DNA from: Phycisphaerales bacterium
Lineage (GTDB): Bacteria; Planctomycetota; Phycisphaerae; Phycisphaerales; UBA1924
Assembly (NCBI GenBank): GCA_029260455.1
Contig: JAJDDF010000001.1
Coordinates: 120,353 to 184,352, forward strand
Direction: 5' to 3'
Length of the DNA: 64,000 nucleotides
Numbering within the stretch: position 1 is the first letter of the stretch; each line of letters begins with the position of its first letter. The position numbers and the translations under genes are program-made. The notes below the pieces were generated by a model, which was not told the DNA's origin, did no database searches, and saw nothing but the letters and a program-made list of their open reading frames with translations. This document shows positions 54,128 through 63,307 of this stretch, piece by piece.

Positions 54128-55165
54128 ATGCGCACACTCACCAATCTTGTTGCCTGTCTCGTGCTTGCCTTGATGGCAACCGATGCTGTCGCTCACGATG
54201 CTGATGAACCCAACGCCGCCCTTCGCTATTGGCGAGCGTGGGCGGTGATTGGGGAAGAGGACATGGAGCGGTTCAGGGACATTAACATCGAAGACATCGG
54301 AGAAGTGGGCTGGAAACCCGATTGGGGAGATCAAGGACCGCCGTGCGTTGTGGAGCCGGGTTGCGATGAATCAGCGTGGTTCGAACTCACCCGAGCTATT
54401 GAGACGGCGCAGTGCAACTTTGGCATTGATTATGAAGATGGCTTCTTGACTGGCCTACCGCATCTTGGCATGCTTCATTTGACAAAGAAAGTGCTCGCTA
54501 TTCGCGCCCACAACTTATTGCAGCGTGATGAGTTCGAAGGTGCTGCTTTGCAAGTAGAAAGGCTGCTGCGCGTAACGCACCACACTGCGTCCAACCGGAG
54601 TGCAATCTCATCGTTCGTGGGCTACTCGTGTATGCGAACGGCAGAGCGCCTTGTCGAACGCCTCATAAAGGATTCCGAACTAGATGGGCAAGTGATTCAA
54701 GACATGCGGGATCAGCTTGATACGTTTGAAGCTGATGACCCGGTGCAGTTCAGTCGAGCAGTCGAGCATACGGAACAAGCAAACGTTCGTTGGCTGCGTA
54801 ACCAACTCGAACGGCCGGTCGAGGAACGCAACATTGAGGTGATCCACGAAATTTCTGCGTTTGGCTTCCGAGACGACGGTGCCGTGCCAGCGAGTGAGTG
54901 GTTTGCAACCGCTACGGTCGAAGAAATGCACGAGGCACTTGATGAGTATTCCCAATACATTGGTGCCATGCTTGACCTATGGGATGGCGATGACGCGGCG
55001 TCCCGCTTAGAGAAGCAATTTGATGACGCGGCTGCCGGAACATATGGCCGCATCGCGGAAGCACTTCCTCTTTCATATGGACGGTACCGCAAAGCTCAAG
55101 ACGACTCTGTTGCTTCCCTTGCCAATCTCCGCAAACTCTTGCACATGCCAGACTTCGCCCCATGA
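54128..55165 (+). CDS. Hypothetical secreted protein
   Basis: 345 residues with a signal peptide (hydrophobic 8-20, cleavage after A-V-A). The rest is helical and charged, with two cysteines near 74-79 and few recognisable motifs. Its stop overlaps the murD start (ATGA), so it is translated with murD. No known family; an envelope role is only suggested by the neighbour. Confidence 0.6.
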   Translation: MRTLTNLVACLVLALMATDAVAHDADEPNAALRYWRAWAVIGEEDMERFRDINIEDIGEVGWKPDWGDQGPPCVVEPGCDESAWFELTRAIETAQCNFGIDYEDGFLTGLPHLGMLHLTKKVLAIRAHNLLQRDEFEGAALQVERLLRVTHHTASNRSAISSFVGYSCMRTAERLVERLIKDSELDGQVIQDMRDQLDTFEADDPVQFSRAVEHTEQANVRWLRNQLERPVEERNIEVIHEISAFGFRDDGAVPASEWFATATVEEMHEALDEYSQYIGAMLDLWDGDDAASRLEKQFDDAAAGTYGRIAEALPLSYGRYRKAQDDSVASLANLRKLLHMPDFAP

Positions 55166-56655
55166 CCCCCTCCCTCTCCAACTCTCGCATCACCGTCATG
55201 GGCCTGGGCCGCTTCGGCGGCGGCGTGGGCGTTGTGCGCTACCTGTGCGCACAGGGCAAGCAGGTGGTGGTGACCGACCTTGAACCCGCCGAGCGTTTGG
55301 CCGAGTCGCTTGCGCAGATTCAGGACTTGGTCGATGCCGGGCAGGTCACGCTGCGGCTGGGCAACCACGACGAGCGCGACTTTGTCGAGACGGACTTAGT
55401 GATCGCGAATCCGGCGGTGCCCATGCCGTGGGACAATCCATATCTACAGGCCGCGGAACGCGCAGGCATTCCCATCACCACCGAAATTCGCCTGCTCGTG
55501 GAAAGATTGCCGCGGCGGGATCATGTGATTGGTGTGACGGGCACTGCGGGCAAGAGCACAACAAGCGCGATGATCGCCCATGCGCTGCGCGTGCTGATCG
55601 CGGAGGCCGGCGAACAGAGCAAGGTGTGGCTGGGCGGCAACATCGGGGGGAGCTTGCTCAATGATGTCGGCACCATCGGCGCGGATGATCTGGTGGTGCT
55701 GGAGTTGAGCAGTGCGCAGTTGTATTGGCTTTCGCAGCGCGAAGAAGAGGGAGGAAAAGAGAGACAGGCGAGACGCCTATCCCACGGAGAACAAGAGAGG
55801 CGGGCGGGACGCCCACCCCACCAAGAAGTGGCACCGTGGTCGCCGGGCGTTGCAGTGGTCACGAACATCTCGCCGAACCATCTTGACTGGCACGGAAGCT
55901 TCGAGCATTACGCTGCGTGCAAGCGAGCAATACTCGGCGGCACTGGCATTGCGATTGTGGGCAAATCTGAGAGTGGGTGGCCCGGTTTGCTTGCAAACCG
56001 GGAGGGGATCGATGTGCGGTCTTGCAAACCCGGCTTGACAAGCAAGCCGGGCCACCCGATGAATCTCCGCGTCCCCGGTGAACACAATCGAATCAATGCT
56101 CAGTTTGCAATCGAAGCCATCGCGGCAATGGGCTTCGCGCGCAGTGCGGCAGCGATGTCGCTCGAGTCATTCCCCGGCCTGCCGCACCGCTTGCAACTCG
56201 TCCACGACATTGATGGCCTTCGTGCCTACAACGATTCCAAATGCACCACGCCCGAAGCGACGGCCCTTGCAATCGCGGCGTTCGACGAATCCGGCGCGTG
56301 CGGCGCGGAGAAAGTGCGCCTGATCTGCGGCGGATATGACAAGAAGATCGACCTCGCCCCCATGATCGCGCCCGCTGCGACATGCGCGGCTGTGTACACG
56401 ATTGGCGCAACTGGGCCGACGATTGACGCGCTCGTGCGCACCGCGGGGGGCACAGTGCAATCGTGCAAGACGCTTGAGGTTGCCGTCGAATGCGCAGCCA
56501 AAGATGCACAACCGGGCGATGTGATCTTGCTGTCGCCCGGCTGCGCATCGTGGGATCAGTTCACGAACTATGAAGAGCGCGGGGAATTGTTTGCGCAGTT
56601 GGCGGGGGGACAATTGAACATGCAGGCGATACACAGAAAGACAGGGCTTGCGTAG
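55162..56655 (+). CDS. murD: UDP-N-acetylmuramoylalanine-D-glutamate ligase with in-frame repeat insertions
   Basis: 497 residues; removing the two insertions leaves about 440, the normal MurD length. The ATP loop G-V-T-G-T-A-G-K-S-T-T is near residue 115. V-L-E-L-S-S-A-Q, N-I-S-P-N-H-L-D-W-H-G and a C-terminal A-Y-N-D-S-K-C-T-T-P-E match the family. Residues about 194-223 and 272-299 are not MurD-like and correspond to hairpin repeats described separately. Both insertions keep the frame and fall in loops. D-glutamate addition to UDP-MurNAc-Ala is expected. Planctomycetes often have reduced cell-wall gene sets, so an intact murD is worth noting. Confidence 0.88.
   Translation: MTPSLSNSRITVMGLGRFGGGVGVVRYLCAQGKQVVVTDLEPAERLAESLAQIQDLVDAGQVTLRLGNHDERDFVETDLVIANPAVPMPWDNPYLQAAERAGIPITTEIRLLVERLPRRDHVIGVTGTAGKSTTSAMIAHALRVLIAEAGEQSKVWLGGNIGGSLLNDVGTIGADDLVVLELSSAQLYWLSQREEEGGKERQARRLSHGEQERRAGRPPHQEVAPWSPGVAVVTNISPNHLDWHGSFEHYAACKRAILGGTGIAIVGKSESGWPGLLANREGIDVRSCKPGLTSKPGHPMNLRVPGEHNRINAQFAIEAIAAMGFARSAAAMSLESFPGLPHRLQLVHDIDGLRAYNDSKCTTPEATALAIAAFDESGACGAEKVRLICGGYDKKIDLAPMIAPAATCAAVYTIGATGPTIDALVRTAGGTVQSCKTLEVAVECAAKDAQPGDVILLSPGCASWDQFTNYEERGELFAQLAGGQLNMQAIHRKTGLA
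55761..55821 (+). repeat. Two copies of a 25-base hairpin family (type B) inside murD
   Basis: Copies at 55761-55785 and 55797-55821 share frame and spacing (GAGAC/GAGGC, stem AGGCG-AGA-CGCCT versus GGGCG-GGA-CGCCC, then ATCCCAC/ACCCCAC). The two changed stem positions are compensating (A-T to G-C). They read as R-R-L-S-H and R-R-A-G-R-P-P-H within MurD. Confidence 0.75.
55975..56002 (-). repeat. REP-like hairpin element, copy 1, minus orientation, inside murD
   Basis: On the minus strand CCCGGTTTG, a four-base loop and CAAACCGGG, followed by GGCCACCC-like GCCACCC. It forms an inverted pair with the next copy. Confidence 0.82.
56026..56057 (+). repeat. REP-like hairpin element, copy 2, inside murD
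   Basis: CCCGGCTTG (56029-56037), loop ACAAG, CAAGCCGGG (56043-56051), tail GCCACCC. Stem variant GGC/GCC. Confidence 0.88.
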
Positions 56656-56764
56656 GCCCCATCGTCTCTGCGGCGACCAGCGCAGACGGAGGTGATTCCC
56701 TTCACTCGCCTCGCATTGCGATCAAAATACTCCCCACATCCCATCACCCACTACACTCTCCGGT

Positions 56765-57634
56765 ATGGACAACGCCACACGTTCCCTGATCGTCAACTGG
56801 ATCGTCGCGGGCATCGCGCTGCTTGGCATCGGCCCGATCGCTGGTGCGGCGGCGGCGGTGATGCGCTCGCCCGAAGGTTCAGCTGACACCACCGCACTGC
56901 TCAGTTCCGCCCCGGTGACGGGCATCGTCATGGCAGCCATCGGTCTAGCACTTGCCGGGATATGGGGATTGATCGTCAAGCCTCTCGCGGGGGCGCGGAT
57001 GGCGCTCGCGTGTTCGGGCATGGTGCTGCTGTGGTCGGCGCGAAAGTTTGGTCGGCCGGATGTGATGATCCGCGAGGCCGCTGAGAGCGGCACGATGTTC
57101 AAGCTCGCGCTCGAGGGCGCAGTGGTTGGACTTGGCGTCGTTGTGATTGCGATGTTGATCACGCGCAAACCCGACCTGACAAGCAAGTCGGGCCACCCAG
57201 CCGGGGGGAGGTCGCACACGAAGCCGGACATCAAAGCCATCGCGCTCGGCACAGTGGTGATGATTGCCGTCGGCGGCCTGGTCGCGATGATTGTTGCGCG
57301 CACCGGACAATATGGACAAACAGTGGCAGCGGCGATCGCTGCGGGTGTTGCTGGGGCCGCAGCTGCCCGAACAGTCTCGCACGTAGCGCCGACATGGGCA
57401 TTTTTTGCAGGCGGGGCGATTCTTGCAGGCGTTGGCCCGATCATTGCCAATCAACTTGCGGGCGCGGGTCTGCGTGAGGCGCTGTATGTGGGCGAGCTTT
57501 TCCCACTGGCACATCTTTCGCCATTCGATTGGGCTGCGGGGCTGTTGATCGGCGTGCCGATGGGCGATGCGTGGGCGGATTCCATGGTGGAACGCCACGA
57601 GCCGCATGTGGCGGGATCGCAGGCGCGGGCCTAG
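56765..57634 (+). CDS. Polytopic membrane protein of unknown function with in-frame REP-like insertion
   Basis: 289 residues with about seven hydrophobic segments (near 10-35, 48-70, 78-90, 110-132, 155-180, 185-205, 212-235 and 255-272), rich in Ala/Gly. Residues about 134-146 (R-K-P-D-L-T-S-K-S-G-H-P-A) are encoded by a REP-like element sitting in a loop after the fourth helix. The reading frame continues normally after it. No family recognised. It follows murD by about 110 bases on the same strand. Confidence 0.62.
   Translation: MDNATRSLIVNWIVAGIALLGIGPIAGAAAAVMRSPEGSADTTALLSSAPVTGIVMAAIGLALAGIWGLIVKPLAGARMALACSGMVLLWSARKFGRPDVMIREAAESGTMFKLALEGAVVGLGVVVIAMLITRKPDLTSKSGHPAGGRSHTKPDIKAIALGTVVMIAVGGLVAMIVARTGQYGQTVAAAIAAGVAGAAAARTVSHVAPTWAFFAGGAILAGVGPIIANQLAGAGLREALYVGELFPLAHLSPFDWAAGLLIGVPMGDAWADSMVERHEPHVAGSQARA
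57167..57198 (+). repeat. REP-like hairpin element, copy 3, inside membrane-protein gene
   Basis: CCCGACCTG, ACAAG, CAAGTCGGG, then GCCACCC. One stem mismatch (C opposite A) distinguishes it from other copies. Confidence 0.85.
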
Positions 57635-57643
57635 GGTTGTGAC

Positions 57644-58447
57644 ATGACTTCACAAGCTGCCGCTACTGCTATTCCTGACGTTCAAGGTTCCCCCGACGAT
57701 CGGCACATCGCCATCGACAAGGTCGGCGTGAAGGACGTCAAACATCCATTCAAGCTGCGCACGCCCGAGGGCGGCGAGATCGCCACCGTCGCGACGATCA
57801 GCATGTATGTCAGTTTGCCGCACCACCAGAAGGGCACGCACATGAGCCGCTTCATGGAGGTGCTCGGGCAACATAAAGATGCGCTGCGGCCTGATGAAGT
57901 TGGCGCGATCGCCCAGGAGATTCGCGAGCGGCTCGGCGCCTGCGAGGCGCACTTGGAGATTCGCTTTCCATACTTCATCACGAAGCATGCGCCGGTGACG
58001 GGCGCTGTTGGCCTGCTTGATTGTGAAGCTGGGTTCGAAGTGACCGCGACGCCCACCGGTGTTGAGATGAGCATGTCGGTGCGCGCGCCGGCGACGAGCT
58101 TGTGCCCATGTTCCAAGGAAATCTCAGCGCGCGGCGCGCACAATCAACGCTGCGATATTGAAGCGCAGGTGTGGACGACGGAGTCGATCTGGATCGAGGA
58201 GTTGGTCGAGATACTGGAGAGCGTCGCGAGTTGCCCGGTGTATCCGGTGCTCAAACGCGCCGATGAGAAGTTTGTGACCGAGGCCGCCTTTGATAATCCG
58301 AAGTTTGTGGAAGACACGGTGCGCGACCTTGCAATGCGGCTTGACAAGGACGATCGCATTTTCAAATACCGGATCACGAGCGAGAACTACGAGTCGATTC
58401 ATAACCACAATGCGTATGCGGAGATTGCAAGGGAGAAGGGGAACTAG
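57644..58447 (+). CDS. folE2: GTP cyclohydrolase FolE2 (type IB)
   Basis: 267 residues. Converts GTP to 7,8-dihydroneopterin triphosphate for folate or queuosine synthesis. V-K-H-P-F-K-L-R near 32, S-L-P-H-H-Q-K-G-T-H-M-S-R-F and the metal-site L-C-P-C-S-K-E-I-S-A-R-G-A-H-N-Q-R match FolE2, followed by N-Y-E-S-I-H-N-H. FolE2 replaces FolE under zinc limitation in many bacteria. The start ATG is close after the membrane-protein gene. Confidence 0.92.
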   Translation: MTSQAAATAIPDVQGSPDDRHIAIDKVGVKDVKHPFKLRTPEGGEIATVATISMYVSLPHHQKGTHMSRFMEVLGQHKDALRPDEVGAIAQEIRERLGACEAHLEIRFPYFITKHAPVTGAVGLLDCEAGFEVTATPTGVEMSMSVRAPATSLCPCSKEISARGAHNQRCDIEAQVWTTESIWIEELVEILESVASCPVYPVLKRADEKFVTEAAFDNPKFVEDTVRDLAMRLDKDDRIFKYRITSENYESIHNHNAYAEIAREKGN

Positions 58448-58470
58448 CCCCAAGCGCGAGCGCGGGGGTG

Positions 58471-59001
58471 CTAGTCGACAGCGGTGTACTTGCCGCCCTC
58501 GTAGGCGACGACGATGTCTTCGTTCGGCACTATATTCTGTTCTGGACGGTCAAGAAATATCATGCAAACAGGTCTGCCGTTCGCGAACTCCAGCGTCATA
58601 GAGCCTTCGGTGCCCCGATTGTTCCATCCGTTTATGAAGGAGTACACGGCCACAATGCGCCGTGGGCGTCCCCAATCGTCCGTTGCGGAGACGGTGGTCT
58701 CCGAGACACTGTTTCGGACGAAGCGGTTGATTCCCCAAGATCGCGCGTCGGCGACAATCAGGTCGTTCATCAGCGCCGCGAAGTCCTGCTGCGGGACGGG
58801 CACGGCCTCAGGGGCGGGCGCTGTGTTGGAGTCGGGGAGCACGATCGGCTCCTCGCCAGCGGCGAAGCGCCGCAAGTTTTCCTGGAAACGGGCGACAGTG
58901 GCGCCGCCGCAGTCGTTCTCGGAAAGGAGGGTCAGCACTTCGCGATCCAGCGTCGCCTTGTGCTCGAGCATATTCGCGGGACCCTTGCCACTCGTGATCA
59001 T
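58471..59001 (-). CDS. Hypothetical soluble protein, 5' end adjoining a REP-like element
   Basis: About 176 residues from ATG 59001. A frame open 27 bases further into the neighbouring REP-like element would add M-A-S-K-S-G-H-P-P from a TTG, and an ATG at 58971 is also possible. The protein has a Pro/Ala linker near 60-80 and a C-terminal part (D-W-G-R-P-R-R-I-V-A-V-Y-S, F-I-N-G-W-N-N-R-G) that looks beta-rich. No family recognised. It ends 23 bases after folE2 on the opposite strand. Confidence 0.55.
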   Translation of the reverse strand: MITSGKGPANMLEHKATLDREVLTLLSENDCGGATVARFQENLRRFAAGEEPIVLPDSNTAPAPEAVPVPQQDFAALMNDLIVADARSWGINRFVRNSVSETTVSATDDWGRPRRIVAVYSFINGWNNRGTEGSMTLEFANGRPVCMIFLDRPEQNIVPNEDIVVAYEGGKYTAVD

Positions 59002-59005
59002 CGGC

Positions 59006-59037
59006 GGGTGGCCCGACTTGCTTGCCAAGTCGGGTTT
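59006..59037 (-). repeat. REP-like hairpin element, copy 4, minus orientation
   Basis: On the minus strand AAACCCGACTTG-GCAAG-CAAGTCGGGCCACCC. It lies 13 bases past the 3' end of the RAYT gene and at the 5' edge of the hypothetical gene. Confidence 0.9.
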
Positions 59038-59049
59038 ATTGATCGAGTC

Positions 59050-59592
59050 TCATCGCACCGCCTCGCGCGTGATCTTCGGCATGAATCCTCTGACCTGGGC
59101 CTCAGGCTGATGCCATTGCTTCCAGCTTGACCATGGCCACTCGCTCGGGTGGGCGCACAGGTTCTTTCGCACCGGGTTGTCGTGGATGTAGTCGATTGAC
59201 GCAACGATGGCCTTGGGCGACGTCAGGTTTCTGTCGTAGCCGCCGCCGTGTTGCCACAGGCGGAAGCCGGTGCGCGACTTGCTGAGCTTTGCCTCAATCT
59301 CGAGCAATGTCGTTTCCAGAATGCGGTGAATCCGATGTGACGCTGGGCGTTTGATCGCGGCCAGATAGTCCTTCATCGGTGCTGGGTCATCACCCATCGG
59401 GCGGACGAGCAGGTGTACATGGTTCGGCATGATCACGAAGGCGAGCATGGTGACATCGAAGCGCTCGCAGGCGCGCGTAACTGCCTCAAGCATGATCGGT
59501 GCGATGTCATTGCGAGATAGGAGATGCACGCTGCGATAGGTTGAGAAGGTGAGTTCATGGGCGTGGTTGGGGAGGTCGTAGCGGCGGGGCAT
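59050..59592 (-). CDS. REP-associated tyrosine transposase (RAYT), Y1-type HUH
   Basis: 180 residues of the IS200-like single-strand transposase fold. The HUH motif is M-P-N-H58-V-H60 and the likely nucleophile is Tyr135 in D-Y-I-H-D-N-P-V, with F-R-L-W-Q-H-G-G-G-Y-D between. The ending N-P-V-R-K-N-L and W-P-W-S-S-W region is RAYT-like. REP-like hairpins lie on both sides in inverted orientation, the arrangement of REP/RAYT units. A longer frame runs upstream through the repeats and is rejected because its first 137 residues are repeat translation. It probably mobilises the flanking palindromes. Confidence 0.85.
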   Translation of the reverse strand: MPRRYDLPNHAHELTFSTYRSVHLLSRNDIAPIMLEAVTRACERFDVTMLAFVIMPNHVHLLVRPMGDDPAPMKDYLAAIKRPASHRIHRILETTLLEIEAKLSKSRTGFRLWQHGGGYDRNLTSPKAIVASIDYIHDNPVRKNLCAHPSEWPWSSWKQWHQPEAQVRGFMPKITREAVR

Positions 59593-59606
59593 GGGCCCAT
59601 CGTGGC

Positions 59607-59638
59607 AAACCCGACTTGACAAGCAAGTCGGGCCACCC
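59607..59638 (+). repeat. REP-like hairpin element, copy 5
   Basis: AAACCCGACTTG, loop ACAAG, CAAGTCGGGCCACCC. It begins 15 bases upstream of the RAYT start codon, opposite in orientation to copy 4 across the gene. Confidence 0.92.
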
Positions 59639-59654
59639 GGAAGGGGAATGCTGC

Positions 59655-59686
59655 AAACCCGACTTGGCAAGCAAGTCGGGCCACCC
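59655..59686 (+). repeat. REP-like hairpin element, copy 6
   Basis: AAACCCGACTTG, loop GCAAG, CAAGTCGGGCCACCC. Tandem with copy 5, separated by a GGAAGGGGAATGCTGC spacer; a similar AGAAGGGGAATGGTGC occurs at 59710-59725. Confidence 0.92.
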
Positions 59687-59730
59687 ATGTTGTTCGGGTG
59701 GGCCACCCAGAAGGGGAATGGTGCAAACCC

Positions 59731-59784
59731 GGTCCGCCTCGGCGGATCGGTCCCCCAGCCCCCCTCCCCCAGCCCCCCTCCCAC
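59731..59784. repeat. Hairpin plus AGCCCCCCTCCCCC tandem tract
   Basis: TCCGCC-TC-GGCGGA hairpin (59733-59746) precedes two 14-base AGCCCCCCTCCCCC-type units (59757-59784), the second with a small change at its end. Together they resemble a different interspersed element family; their origin cannot be tested here. Confidence 0.55.
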
Positions 59785-59846
59785 AGCGAGAGGGGATCGG
59801 ATCGCCGCTATCATGGGGTCATCACCGCGGCGCGGAGGCGTCGCAC

Positions 59847-59878
59847 AAACCCGACTTGGCAAGCAAGTCGGGCCACCC
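59847..59878 (+). repeat. REP-like hairpin element, copy 7
   Basis: AAACCCGACTTG, loop GCAAG, CAAGTCGGGCCACCC; 118 bases before the ABC-F start. Confidence 0.92.
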
Positions 59879-59995
59879 GGACGCCAGGGCAAGGAGGCCC
59901 AACGTTGGCGCGGTCTCTTCCCAAATCGAGAGCTCGTCGGGCCAAGACGACGCCGCACATGGGCATGTTTCTCCGCAGAACCTTGTTCACTCATC

Positions 59996-61813
59996 ATGCC
60001 CACACTGATTACCGCTCGCGACCTGACAAAGTCTTACCCTTCGAACAGCCTGTTCGACGGCGTGTCTATCCATATCGAAGACGGCGAGCGCATCGGACTC
60101 ATCGGTCCCAATGGCGGTGGCAAGACGACGCTGATGAAAATCCTTGCGGGAGATCTCGAAGCAGACAGGGGAGAGATCATCCGCAAACGCAGCTTGTGCG
60201 TGGCGTACGTCGAGCAAGACGATCGGTTTCCTGATGACGCTACGCCGCTGTCCGTTGTCGTAGCAGGCCTCGGCGACGATAGTGAGACCGACCTGGGTGC
60301 GACGACGCGCGCCACGATCACACTCTCGAAGCTGGGTTTTTCTGACCTTCTGCGCTCGGTAACGACGCTTTCAGGTGGGTGGCGCAAGCGGCTCGCGCTT
60401 GCGTGCGCACTTGCGCAGGAGCCGGAAGTGTTGATGCTCGATGAGCCGACGAACCATCTCGACCTTGAGGGTGTTCTTTGGCTTGAGGGGTTCGTCCGGC
60501 AAGCGTCCATGGCAATGATTTTTGTGACACACGATCGGCGATTTCTGGAGAACACGGCGACGCGCATCATCGAGCTCTCGGCGGCCTACCCCGGGGGAGC
60601 CTTCGAGGCGGCGGGGAATTACACAGAGTTCGTCAGGCGAAAAGATGCATTCCTCGATGCGCAGCGAGCGGCCCAGTCAAGCATCGCCAACAAAGTGCGG
60701 CGCGACACCGCCTGGCTGCGGCAAGGGATACAGGGACGCCAGACGCGGAACAAGACGCAAGTCGATGCAGCGGCTAACCGCCGCGACGAACTGAAAGAAA
60801 CGACCGATCGCAACAAAGCCCCCGCGCGCACCACGATGATCGCGTTTCAGGCAACCGAGCGAAAGACGAAGAAGCTCCTAGTCCTTCACGGCGTGTCGAA
60901 GTCGATGGGCGACAAGCGGCTCTTCGAATCATTGGACCTCACACTGACGCCGGGCCAGCGGATCGGTCTCTTGGGCGTGAACGGCTCGGGCAAGACGACG
61001 CTTATGCGATTGATGTCAGGCGATCTTCTGCCCGACTCAGGCACAATCAAGCGGGCCGACGACCTGCGGGTCGTGACGTTTAGCCAGCACCGAGCGTCGC
61101 TCGTTCAGAGTCAGACGTTGCGCGATGCACTGTGCCCGACCGGTGACACGGTCGACTATCGCGGAACGTCCGTGCATGTCACGGGCTGGGCGGGCCGGTT
61201 CCTCTTTGATGTAGATCAGTTGCCGATGCGGGTTGGTGATCTTTCCGGGGGCGAACAGGCACGGGTGCTCATCGCCAACTTGATGCTCTTGCCCGCCGAG
61301 GTGCTTCTTCTTGATGAGCCAACGAATGATCTCGACATTCCGTCGTTGGAAGTTCTCGAGCAGGCGCTGCTCGAATTCCCGGGCGCGATTGTGCTGGTCA
61401 CGCACGACCGCTTCCTGCTTGAGCGCATTGCGACGGAATACATGGCGCTCGACGACCGAGGCGGCGCCAAGTGGTTTGCCACGATCGAGCAATGGAACTC
61501 TTCGAGGAAGAAGGCAGAGCCCGAGGCGAGCGAGAAGCCCAAGCCTAGCGCATCGGCACCGAAGAAGCGCAATCAGCCCAAGCCAGGGAAGCTGACATTC
61601 AAGCTGCAACTGGAATACGACGGCATGGAAGAAGCGATCCTCGAGGCGGAGGCTCAGGTTGAGCGGCTCGAGGCGGAGGCCGCGGACCCGGCGCTCACCG
61701 CCGACCACGAACGCGCTGCAACGGTCTACTCCAAGCTCTCGGAAGGTCACACCCGAGTGACGGAGCTGTACGCACGTTGGGCCGAGCTAGAGGCAATTCA
61801 GAGCAAGCGCTGA
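59996..61813 (+). CDS. ABC-F family ATPase, Uup-like
   Basis: 605 residues with two nucleotide-binding domains. Walker A is GPNGGGKTT near 37-45 and GVNGSGKTT near 325-333. There are two signature motifs (T-L-S-G-G-W and L-S-G-G-E-Q) and two Walker B/D-loops (MLDEPTNHLDL, LLDEPTNDLDI). A charged linker and a C-terminal Lys/Glu-rich coiled-coil arm (about 530-600) match Uup. No membrane segments. Start is the ATG at 59996; a longer frame passes through REP repeats and is rejected. ABC-F proteins act on ribosomes or, for Uup, affect DNA transposition and replication. Confidence 0.9.
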   Translation: MPTLITARDLTKSYPSNSLFDGVSIHIEDGERIGLIGPNGGGKTTLMKILAGDLEADRGEIIRKRSLCVAYVEQDDRFPDDATPLSVVVAGLGDDSETDLGATTRATITLSKLGFSDLLRSVTTLSGGWRKRLALACALAQEPEVLMLDEPTNHLDLEGVLWLEGFVRQASMAMIFVTHDRRFLENTATRIIELSAAYPGGAFEAAGNYTEFVRRKDAFLDAQRAAQSSIANKVRRDTAWLRQGIQGRQTRNKTQVDAAANRRDELKETTDRNKAPARTTMIAFQATERKTKKLLVLHGVSKSMGDKRLFESLDLTLTPGQRIGLLGVNGSGKTTLMRLMSGDLLPDSGTIKRADDLRVVTFSQHRASLVQSQTLRDALCPTGDTVDYRGTSVHVTGWAGRFLFDVDQLPMRVGDLSGGEQARVLIANLMLLPAEVLLLDEPTNDLDIPSLEVLEQALLEFPGAIVLVTHDRFLLERIATEYMALDDRGGAKWFATIEQWNSSRKKAEPEASEKPKPSASAPKKRNQPKPGKLTFKLQLEYDGMEEAILEAEAQVERLEAEAADPALTADHERAATVYSKLSEGHTRVTELYARWAELEAIQSKR

Positions 61814-61891
61814 TTTGGGCCATCGCTGTCACCATCACCATTTGTGTCAGCGGTTACCGGGTTACCGAAATAGAACAACATACTGTTGAGA

Positions 61892-63307
<1,416 letters not shown>

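Larger units (their letters stand above)
59593..59995. other. Repeat-rich intergenic region upstream of RAYT and ABC-F genes
   Basis: About 400 bases, largely repeats: three REP-like copies, a GGTCCGCC-TC-GGCGGA hairpin and an AGCCCCCCTCCCCC tandem. I see no gene. It should hold the RAYT and ABC-F promoters, which diverge here. Confidence 0.6.

Noticed and set aside
55761..56057. CRISPR-like array because of repeats in murD.
   Set aside because: Repeats are palindromic elements of two families, in frame, without regular spacers; no cas genes nearby.
59593..60003. N-terminal extensions of the RAYT frame (minus) and of the ABC-F frame (plus) through the repeat cluster.
   Set aside because: The added residues are translations of REP-like elements and C-rich repeats; both proteins have normal starts inside.
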